DNA from: Acidobacteriota bacterium
GTDB lineage: Bacteria; Acidobacteriota; Polarisedimenticolia; J045
NCBI GenBank assembly: GCA_027001345.1
Contig: JALTMS010000167.1
Coordinates: forward strand, 1-6,989
DNA: 6,989 nt
Direction: 5' to 3'
A program made the position numbers and the translations under genes. Below the pieces are notes generated by a model, which was not told where the DNA came from, did no database searches, and worked only from the letters and a program-made list of their open reading frames with translations. This document shows positions 1 through 5,339 of this stretch, one piece after another (positions within the stretch are counted from its first letter, which is position 1; each line of letters begins with the position of its first letter).

Positions 1-494
1 GCGCCCTGGAGCCGACCTCGGCGCGCAACCGCCTGCTCCTCGCGTTTCTGGCGGCCAGCCGCAAGACCTTCGAACACGCCCAGCCACTGATCAACATGCA
101 AGGTCTGGGATTCAAAGGCTTCATTCCTGCGGTCTATGGGCGAGAGACGGGCAAGCACTTTCGCGATATGACGGGTATCACGCTCAAACAGGCTTCGGAC
201 CAGTACCGCAATCTGGCCAACGCCCCCGATGCCTTCGAGACGGCAAAAATCGAAGCGTTGCGCGCTGCCGGTGCGGAGCGGACCACCGGCAGCGGTGAGT
301 ACCTCGAACTCGAGGACCAGCGCGTCTACCGTTACATGCAGCCGATCTACGTCGTCCAGGCCTGCCTGAAGTGTCACGGTGATCCATCGACGCCCGAGGC
401 TCGGGACATTGCCGGACGCAAGATGGAGGGCTATCGAATCGGTGATCTGCGCGGCGTGATCAGCGTGACGATCCCTCTTGATCGAGAGTACTGA
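1..494 (+). CDS. Tll0287-like (DUF3365) c-type heme sensor protein, 3' part
   Basis: This is the C-terminal 163 codons of a gene whose start, and presumably its signal peptide, lie before the window; the reading frame begins at base 3. The protein matches the Tll0287-like/DUF3365 pattern: an N-terminal helix (SARNRLLLAFLAASRKTFEH), then GFIPAVYGRETG, a YRNLANAPDAFE segment, and a heme c attachment motif CLKCHGDP encoded at 363-377. It closes with GVISVTIPLDREY. Proteins of this family have a PAS-like fold with one covalently bound heme, reported with His/Cys axial ligation in the cyanobacterial member, and the domain is common as the extracytoplasmic sensor of histidine kinases and chemoreceptors. 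Here it ends without a transmembrane or HAMP segment, so it is a free-standing protein. The next gene, a chemoreceptor, starts 10 bp after its stop, which suggests cotranscription and a role as sensor partner; that role is inferred. Confidence 0.85.
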   Translation, partial: ALEPTSARNRLLLAFLAASRKTFEHAQPLINMQGLGFKGFIPAVYGRETGKHFRDMTGITLKQASDQYRNLANAPDAFETAKIEALRAAGAERTTGSGEYLELEDQRVYRYMQPIYVVQACLKCHGDPSTPEARDIAGRKMEGYRIGDLRGVISVTIPLDREY

Positions 495-500
495 GGGGGG
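493..500 (+). promoter_or_regulatory. Ribosome-binding site fixing the chemoreceptor start
   Basis: A purine-rich GAGGGGGG stretch overlaps the stop codon of the upstream heme-sensor gene and lies 4-5 bases before the ATG at 505. This supports ATG 505 over the in-frame TTG at 478, which would add nine residues (MIESTEGGG) read from inside the preceding gene and would put no ribosome-binding site at a sensible distance. Confidence 0.6.
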
Positions 501-504
501 TGGA

Positions 505-2364
505 ATGAGACGGCTTTCATTGAATATTGCCGGCAAGATGATCGTTACGACGGGGCTCGTTCAGGTCGTCATGGCGGCTTGCCTGCTCTACGTGGTCTTC
601 GAAATCGGTCGTAGCTCCGAGGAGATTCGCCAGCAGGCACAGAGTCTGCAGCGACTGGAACATGCCAACAACGCTTACGGGCGCTTTCTCGAGCTGCGCT
701 ACTGGCTGTCCGATACCGCCGTCAGTTGGCAGCGTGAGTCCGAGGAAGAGTCCCGGGCCCAGCTCGAGCGACTGCAGCAGGCGATGGCGGATCTCGAACA
801 GACCGACGCCGAGGCGGTGAGGGGGCTCAGACCTCTGGTCGATGAATACGTCACGACCATGAGGAAGGCCATCGATGCCTACATCCAGGAGAACCGGGTT
901 CTCGGCAATGCTCATGCCTCGCGAGCCCTCGGCAGCGCGCAGGCTCTCGACCAGGGGTTGGCTGGAATCCTCAGCCAGGCCCAGGCGGAGGCCTGGCAGG
1001 CGGGCAAGACGGTGATCGGGAGCAACGCCTGGGTACGGAACTTCGCTCTGTTTCTCCTGGCGATCTCTCTCGTGGTCGGAGTCGTGATCTCGGTGACTCT
1101 TTCCAGGCGGCTGACCCGTCCGCTGAGCCGAACGGTCGAGGTCCTGCGCGCCGTGGCCAGCGGTGATCTGACTCAGCGGCTCGAAGTGAAGACGGACGAT
1201 GAACTGGGATTGCTCGCCCAGGCCCTCAACGAGACGGTCGAGGGCATCCGCACGGCGATCGAAGTCGATCAGGTGGATTGGGCGGAGATCGCAGCACAAA
1301 GGCGCCGGGAAAAGGAGCATGCCGAGACCAATCGCAAGCAGGCGCAGGAACTCAAAGCAGCTCTGGAAGGTGTCCGTCAGGCCGGTCAGCGCGAGAGAGA
1401 GCAGAGCCGGAGGCTGCGGGAAAAGGTGGACCAACTGCTGGCGGTGGTCCATCAGGCGTCTCGCGGAAACCTGACCGAGCAGGTTCCTGTCAGCGGAGAT
1501 GATGCGATCGGGAAGATGGGCGAAGGGCTGGCGAGCCTGCTCGAAGATTTGCGTCGAAGCATCCGAGACATCGCCTCGCACTCCGAAAGTCTCTCCTCCG
1601 CTGCCGGTGACCTGGCGCAGACCAGTCAGACCATGACGCGTGTCGCCCATGGGTCCGCGGAAAAGACCGTAACCGTCAATGGTGCGGCATCGGAGGTGCG
1701 CGACCATCTCGCTGCCGTCTCGTCGGGAACGCAGGAGATGTCGGCTGCGATCGAAGAGATCGCCAAGAACGTTCACCAGGCCACGGCCATCGCGGGGCAC
1801 GCGGCCGAGCGTTCACAGCAGGCCAACGCGCTGATCGACAAGCTCAATGAAAGCTCCCAGGAGATCGGGAACGTGGTGGCGGTCATCACGGCAATCGCCG
1901 AGCAAACCAATCTTCTGGCGCTCAATGCCACGATCGAGTCGGCGCGGGCCGGGGAAATGGGTGCAGGTTTCGCGGTGGTCGCCGCGGAGGTCAAGGATCT
2001 GGCCCGGGGCACGGCTCGGGCAACGAAAGAGATCGAAGAGAGGATTTCGAAGATCCAGGAGGACACGTCTGCTGCCGTGGAGGCGATCTCCGGCGTCTGC
2101 TCGATCATCGAGCAGATCAACCAATACCAGTCCAGCATCGCTGCAGCGGTCGAGCAGCAGACCGCGACGACCGTGGATATCAGCGGGTCGATCGAGAAGG
2201 CGGCTCGTGTCAGCCGGGAGATGGTGCAGAACGTGGAGGCTGTAGCGGAGGCATCGCAGCAGACGATGAACTGTGCCAACGAGACCCAGAGCGCGGCCAG
2301 GTTGCTGATCGAGATGGCTTCGGAGATGCACGACGTGGTCGGGCGCTTTCAATATCAGAATTGA
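505..2364 (+). CDS. Methyl-accepting chemotaxis protein with two HAMP-like segments
   Basis: This 619-residue transmembrane chemoreceptor would control the CheA kinase and hence motility. Visible architecture: a short cytoplasmic N-terminus; TM1 at about 12-34; a helical periplasmic region at about 35-176 that looks like a four-helix-bundle sensor; TM2 at about 177-199; a HAMP domain at about 200-252 (Pro206, GDLT at 220-223, DELG at 232-235); a charged coiled coil at about 255-308; a second HAMP-like segment at about 309-361 (GNLT at 321-324); and the cytoplasmic signalling hairpin from about 363. Its tip at about 464-500 carries the diagnostic AEQTNLLALNATIESARAGE sequence followed by GFAVVAAEVKDLA. 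The protein ends in GRFQYQN, with no NWETF-type CheR/CheB docking pentapeptide. It follows the heme-sensor gene after 10 bp, so the two are probably cotranscribed. The receptor call is secure; the stimulus is unknown, and redox or oxygen sensing is an inference from the neighbour. Confidence 0.96.
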   Translation: MRRLSLNIAGKMIVTTGLVQVVMAACLLYVVFEIGRSSEEIRQQAQSLQRLEHANNAYGRFLELRYWLSDTAVSWQRESEEESRAQLERLQQAMADLEQTDAEAVRGLRPLVDEYVTTMRKAIDAYIQENRVLGNAHASRALGSAQALDQGLAGILSQAQAEAWQAGKTVIGSNAWVRNFALFLLAISLVVGVVISVTLSRRLTRPLSRTVEVLRAVASGDLTQRLEVKTDDELGLLAQALNETVEGIRTAIEVDQVDWAEIAAQRRREKEHAETNRKQAQELKAALEGVRQAGQREREQSRRLREKVDQLLAVVHQASRGNLTEQVPVSGDDAIGKMGEGLASLLEDLRRSIRDIASHSESLSSAAGDLAQTSQTMTRVAHGSAEKTVTVNGAASEVRDHLAAVSSGTQEMSAAIEEIAKNVHQATAIAGHAAERSQQANALIDKLNESSQEIGNVVAVITAIAEQTNLLALNATIESARAGEMGAGFAVVAAEVKDLARGTARATKEIEERISKIQEDTSAAVEAISGVCSIIEQINQYQSSIAAAVEQQTATTVDISGSIEKAARVSREMVQNVEAVAEASQQTMNCANETQSAARLLIEMASEMHDVVGRFQYQN

Positions 2365-2398
2365 GCCTGGCTCCGTGAGCTTCGATACCGTCCGGGCT
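2364..2398. terminator. Possible weak bidirectional terminator between convergent genes
   Basis: Only 32 bp separate the stop codons of the chemoreceptor (+) and the aminomutase-like gene (-). AGCCTGG at 2364-2370 can pair with CCGGGCT at 2392-2398 (seven pairs, one of them G-T), and GCTC/GAGC at 2370-2373/2377-2380 offers an alternative small stem. The outer stem takes in a base of each stop codon. There is no T-tract on either strand and the outer loop is large, so this is only a candidate shared termination structure. Confidence 0.25.
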
Positions 2399-3818
2399 AT
2401 TCCCACTCCACGTGTCCGAAGAGTTGGGGTGTCTTGCGGCGTTCGTCGCGACCGCCCCACGCTGGAAGGACTGCGTTGTCCCGGATGCGGCGCATCATCG
2501 GCTCGAAGAAGAACTCCTGTTCGCCAAAGGTGGGCGTCAGGTCGTCGAGCCAGACTGCTTTCTCGTCGTAGCGGGCGAAGAACGGTCGACCGACCCAGCT
2601 CGGCTCCCGGGCCTGGATGAAGCGCAGGACGAACACCTTCTCGCCAGCGCATTCGGTCACGCCGTCGATTACGACCTTGCCGGGAGTGGCGGACATCGAG
2701 GGTCCGCGTACGGTGCGAGCCAGGCCGGAGACTCGCGGATAGGCCTTCTGGAAGATCTCCCAGGCCCGGGCGAGGGGGACTTCGAAGTAGTGTTTGGGCC
2801 CTGTATTCCGTTCGACGAACATGTAGTAGGGCACAGCGCCGAGTCGCACTTCCATGCGCCACAGCTCTTCCCAGATTCCGGCGCTGTCGTTGACGTGTCG
2901 CACCAGGGGGGCCTGGCAGCGCACCGCGGCTCCCGTACTCAACACCCGGCGCAGGGCCGCCTGGGCGGCCGGCGTGGAAAGCTCCCGCGGGTGGGTGTAG
3001 TGGGCCATCAAGGCCAGGTGTTTGCCGGCTCGGCGGACCCTGTCGAACAGGCGCATCAGGTCATCGGCATCGCGGTCGGTGAGAAAGCGGTGGGGCCAGA
3101 AGGCGGGGGCCTTGGTGCCGATGCGGATACAGGCCAGATGTTCGATGGCGAGCAGCGGCTCGACATAGCGTTCGAGCACCGAGGTGCGCATCACCAGGGG
3201 ATCACCCCCGGTGATCAGCACGTCGTGGACCTCCTCGTGTTCGCCGACATAGCGCGCCAAAGTACTGGCCTCGCGGCTGGCGAACTTCAGCTCGTCGATG
3301 CCGACGAACTGGGCCCAGCGGAAGCAGTAGGTGCAGTAGGTGTGGCAGGTCTGTCCCTGGCTGGGGAAGAAGAGGACCGTCTCGCGATACTTGTGCTGCA
3401 GTCCGGGTATGGCTCGACCGCCCACGGTCGGCACGTTGAGTTCCATCTGACCGGCGGGGTGGGGGTTGAGGCGTGCCTGAATCGAGCGCGCGGCCTGCAA
3501 CAGACTGGTGTCGTCGGCGCCGGCCTCCACCAGGCGAACCATCAACTCGCGGTCGGCGTCCTCGAGCATCCCGGGTTGGGGGAAGGTGAGCTGGAAGAGA
3601 GGGTCCTCGCGAAGGTGCTCCCAGTCGATCAGTTCTTCGAGCACGTAGTTGTTGGTGCGGAAGGGGAAGACCCAGCTCAGAGCCTTGATCGCGGTACGTT
3701 CCGCCGGGCCCAGGCGACGGAGCTGGGGCAGGCGATCGAGATCCTTGCGTGTGTAGGACTTGAATCGGCGGGTGTGGACTTTCGGCGAACGGGAACTCAT
3801 GGCCATTCCAGCATTCAT
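2397..3818 (-). CDS. Lysine-2,3-aminomutase-like (KamA family) radical SAM/PLP enzyme
   Basis: This 473-residue cytoplasmic enzyme belongs to the KamA family, which uses a [4Fe-4S] cluster, S-adenosylmethionine and pyridoxal phosphate to move an amino group to the neighbouring carbon. The radical SAM CX3CX2C motif is Cys158/Cys162/Cys165, followed by Arg167, which sits where Clostridium KamA has the Arg that binds the substrate carboxylate. ITGGDPL at 202-208 is the usual second-strand motif. ATPGK ends at Lys381, the likely PLP Schiff-base lysine, in a shortened version of the KamA PGGGGK loop. By eye, Asp293 of KamA corresponds to Glu336 and Asp330 to Ala377, so the amine-end contacts for lysine are not both kept and the substrate may not be lysine. 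I chose the ATG at 3818 because it overlaps the upstream stop as ATGA; ATGs at 3806 and 3800 are alternatives. The length and context do not suit EpmB. Confidence 0.88.
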   Translation of the reverse strand: MNAGMAMSSRSPKVHTRRFKSYTRKDLDRLPQLRRLGPAERTAIKALSWVFPFRTNNYVLEELIDWEHLREDPLFQLTFPQPGMLEDADRELMVRLVEAGADDTSLLQAARSIQARLNPHPAGQMELNVPTVGGRAIPGLQHKYRETVLFFPSQGQTCHTYCTYCFRWAQFVGIDELKFASREASTLARYVGEHEEVHDVLITGGDPLVMRTSVLERYVEPLLAIEHLACIRIGTKAPAFWPHRFLTDRDADDLMRLFDRVRRAGKHLALMAHYTHPRELSTPAAQAALRRVLSTGAAVRCQAPLVRHVNDSAGIWEELWRMEVRLGAVPYYMFVERNTGPKHYFEVPLARAWEIFQKAYPRVSGLARTVRGPSMSATPGKVVIDGVTECAGEKVFVLRFIQAREPSWVGRPFFARYDEKAVWLDDLTPTFGEQEFFFEPMMRRIRDNAVLPAWGGRDERRKTPQLFGHVEWE

Positions 3819-4195
3819 TCGTCCCGGAAACGGATTTCCGGGATCGGGGTCGAGGGGTTTTCCGTCGTCGGCAAGGGGCGCTCGATGGGGGTGCTGTCGA
3901 GGAACGAACGCAGGACGAATTTCAGTTCCGCCGAGAGCACGGTGATCTCCATCTCGTCGGTGATCCTGGCAAAGCAGCAGGCCCGGGCCTTGCGGTCGTG
4001 GGTGTCTCCCGGGCGGCGGTAGTAGAACTTGCTGTTGCCGCACTCGTTGTTCCAACAGAACTTGCCGTAGGGCACCGTATCCGGGCAGAGGTATTGCAGG
4101 CAGCGCAGCAGGGTGTTGTTTGCCGGGACCTCGGCCCGGCGACCGAGAATCCAGATCGGGATCAATCGATCATAGTCGTTGAGGAAATCGTGCAC
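3815..4195 (-). CDS. Small Cys-rich protein resembling a [2Fe-2S] ferredoxin domain, third Cys replaced by Ser
   Basis: A 126-residue soluble protein with strong GC-ending codon bias, so a real gene. It starts at GTG with AGGGAG at 4204-4209, eight bases upstream. Its order of motifs resembles plant-type [2Fe-2S] domains: a short strand (IWILGRRAEVP), a helix entered through NNTLLRCLQYL, a loop FCWNNECGNS, and later RACC followed by DEMEITVLS. Candidate ligands are Cys47 and Cys52 (CX4C), then position 55, where the usual third Cys is Ser (codon AGC, one base from TGC), then Cys73 or Cys74. Cys32 and Cys37 form another CX4C pair. The gene's stop overlaps the start of the KamA-like gene (ATGA), implying translational coupling and a shared function, perhaps electron supply or a structural partner. 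Cluster binding is uncertain; it may instead bind another metal or none. The acidic, Pro-rich C-terminus (about 100-126) looks disordered. Confidence 0.75.
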   Translation of the reverse strand: MHDFLNDYDRLIPIWILGRRAEVPANNTLLRCLQYLCPDTVPYGKFCWNNECGNSKFYYRRPGDTHDRKARACCFARITDEMEITVLSAELKFVLRSFLDSTPIERPLPTTENPSTPIPEIRFRDE

Positions 4196-4233
4196 GGTAG
4201 AAGCTCCCTGTCTGGTGTCGGCAGGCCAATATA

Positions 4234-4253
4234 GGCGCGGCTCTCACCGCGCC
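4234..4253 (-). terminator. GC-rich hairpin after the deiodinase-like gene, probable weak terminator
   Basis: GGCGCGG (4234-4240) and CCGCGCC (4247-4253) form a perfect 7-bp stem with a 6-base loop. On the minus strand the hairpin begins 10 bases after the stop of the deiodinase-like gene and is followed by TATATTGG, a poor U-tract. It lies in the 68-bp gap before the small Cys-rich gene, so it may end the first transcription unit or reduce read-through into the second. TATATT could also be a -10 element for the downstream pair, but no -35 hexamer is recognisable at the right spacing. Confidence 0.5.
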
Positions 4254-4263
4254 GCCACTGCTC

Positions 4264-4944
4264 TCACCCCTCGAACCAGACGGCGATCTCCTCGAGGCTC
4301 TTGCGCTCGATGTCCGGGACCCGGCAGTCGGCCGCCGGGTAGCCCACAGGGAAGAGAATGATCGGTCGCTCGTTCTCGGGCCGCCCGAGGATTTCGCGCA
4401 GAAAGCCCATCGGGGAGGGTGTGTGGGTCAGCGTGGCCAGGCCCATGCGATGAATCGCAGCGATGAAAAAGCCGCAGGCCAGCGACGCACTCTCCCGCAC
4501 GTAGTAGTTCTTCAGCCGCCGGCCGTCGGGCCCGGGCCGCCAGACATGCTCGAAGGCCACCACCAGCCAGGGGGCGGTTTCGAGGTAGGGTTTGTGGGCG
4601 TCGGTTCCCAGCGGGCGCAGGGCTTCCTTCCACTCGGGAGGCATGCGGCCGCCCTCGTAGCTGCGCCTCTCTTCCTCCTCGGCAGCGTGCCGGATTCGGC
4701 GCTTGATCGCCGGGTCGCTGATCGCCACGAAGGTCCAGGGCTGCATGTGGGCCCCGGAAGGGGCCGTTCCGGCAGCGGCAATGGCCAGTTCGATCAGACG
4801 GCGGGGGACCGGGTCCGGGGCGAAGGCGCGGACACTACGCCGTCGGCGAAACAGATCGTAGTGCTCCCGCGCGCGCCGCTCCATTTCTTCGACGGGCAGA
4901 CGCGGCGGACGGTACTCCACCTGCGGGGGATCATCGGAAGACAC
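4264..4944 (-). CDS. Nitroreductase-family flavoprotein, iodotyrosine deiodinase-like
   Basis: This 226-residue protein has the FMN-dependent nitroreductase fold and specifically resembles iodotyrosine deiodinase (IYD), which reductively removes halogen from halotyrosines. RRRRSVRAF at 33-41 and TAPSGAHMQPWTF at 60-72 are the FMN-binding segments. The IYD lid residues that hold the amino-acid zwitterion have counterparts in Glu92, Tyr96 and Lys118 (in EEEERRSY and HKPYL). The C-terminal part carries TLTHTPSPMGFL, RPENERP and the PVGYPAADCRVPDIERK motif of the IYD group. Unlike the mammalian enzyme there is no membrane anchor, so it should be cytosolic. The start is GTG with GGAG eight bases upstream at 4953-4956. 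It lies 18 bp after the cupin gene, so the two are probably cotranscribed. Bacterial IYD homologues with deiodinase activity are known, but the natural substrate here is not shown and could be another aromatic amino acid or phenol. Confidence 0.88.
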   Translation of the reverse strand: MSSDDPPQVEYRPPRLPVEEMERRAREHYDLFRRRRSVRAFAPDPVPRRLIELAIAAAGTAPSGAHMQPWTFVAISDPAIKRRIRHAAEEEERRSYEGGRMPPEWKEALRPLGTDAHKPYLETAPWLVVAFEHVWRPGPDGRRLKNYYVRESASLACGFFIAAIHRMGLATLTHTPSPMGFLREILGRPENERPIILFPVGYPAADCRVPDIERKSLEEIAVWFEG

Positions 4945-4962
4945 CGAGGTGACTCCGGGGCG

Positions 4963-5307
4963 TCAGGCCTTGAACATCAGCAGCAGCATCTTGAAGCGCT
5001 GCCTGGCGTTGACGGCATGGGGGATATCCGCCGGCATCAGCACCATCTCGCCGGCGGCGACCTCGATCGGCTTGCCGCCGATCACCACCTCCACGCTGCC
5101 TTCGAGCACCTGGACGTAGGCATCGAAAGGGGCGGAGTGCTCGCTGAGTGCCTGCCCCTGGTCGAAGGCGAAGACGGTCATGGTGCTGCCCTTGGTCTTG
5201 CGCAGCGTGCGGCTGACCACAGCTCCTTCGGCGTAATCCACCAGGCCGGCGAGGGCCACGGCTTCGGAAGGGGGAAAGGCATTGTCGGGCTTGGAGGTAT
5301 CGCTCAT
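4963..5307 (-). CDS. Single-domain cupin protein
   Basis: A 114-residue small beta-barrel cupin. Conserved motif 1 reads EHSAPFDAYVQVLEG (residues 56-70) and motif 2 reads GEMVLMPADIPHAV (86-99). In classical metal cupins motif 1 gives two His and a Glu, and motif 2 gives a third His. Here only His57 in motif 1 and His97 in motif 2 are clear, and the Glu position reads Gln66 or Val67, so metal binding may be altered or absent. Similar short cupins are widespread, with no agreed function; some bind small molecules or act as isomerases or dioxygenases. The gene starts at ATG 5307, with GAGGGA 11 bases upstream, directly against a small hairpin. It lies 32 bp after the radical SAM gene and 18 bp before the deiodinase-like gene. 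I infer a role in the same pathway, such as handling an intermediate, but nothing in the protein names the reaction. Confidence 0.87.
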   Translation of the reverse strand: MSDTSKPDNAFPPSEAVALAGLVDYAEGAVVSRTLRKTKGSTMTVFAFDQGQALSEHSAPFDAYVQVLEGSVEVVIGGKPIEVAAGEMVLMPADIPHAVNARQRFKMLLLMFKA

Positions 5308-5323
5308 CGTCGGTTTCGTCCCT

Positions 5324-5338
5324 CGGCAGTCTCTGCCG
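5324..5338 (-). other. Small intergenic hairpin between radical SAM and cupin genes
   Basis: CGGCAG (5324-5329) and CTGCCG (5333-5338) form a perfect 6-bp stem with a 3-base loop. On the minus strand it starts one base after the TGA of the radical SAM gene, and the cupin ribosome-binding site GAGGGA begins on its last base. There is no U-tract, so it is not a terminator. It could stabilise the 3' end of the upstream message or tune cupin translation, if it matters at all. Confidence 0.35.
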
Positions 5339-5339
5339 T

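Noticed and set aside
478..504. TTG start for the chemoreceptor, nine residues longer
   Set aside because: The extra residues are read from inside the heme-sensor gene, while the ATG at 505 has a good ribosome-binding site and gives a typical receptor N-terminus.
517..1800. A 427-codon open frame on the minus strand
   Set aside because: It is antisense to the chemoreceptor, whose transmembrane, HAMP and signalling-tip motifs are unmistakable. Such long antisense frames are common in GC-rich DNA.
2397..3818. EpmB (elongation factor P lysine aminomutase)
   Set aside because: EpmB is clearly shorter (about 340 residues) and usually lies near efp or epmA. This protein is 473 residues, with extra N- and C-terminal parts and a different neighbourhood.
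2412..4022. A 536-codon open frame on the plus strand
   Set aside because: It lies antisense to the KamA-like gene, whose cysteine, GGDP and PLP-lysine motifs show the minus strand is coding. The plus-strand translation is low-complexity Gly/Ala/Val-rich with no domain.
3819..4055. N-terminal extension of the KamA-like protein to an ATG at 4055
   Set aside because: The added 79 residues are Pro/Arg-rich, out-of-frame sequence from the ferredoxin-like gene. The ATGA overlap at 3818 is a better start.
4196..4263. RiPP precursor peptide beside the radical SAM genes
   Set aside because: The gaps between the genes are too short and hold no open frame with a leader-core pattern, and neither radical SAM protein shows a SPASM-type C-terminal cysteine cluster.
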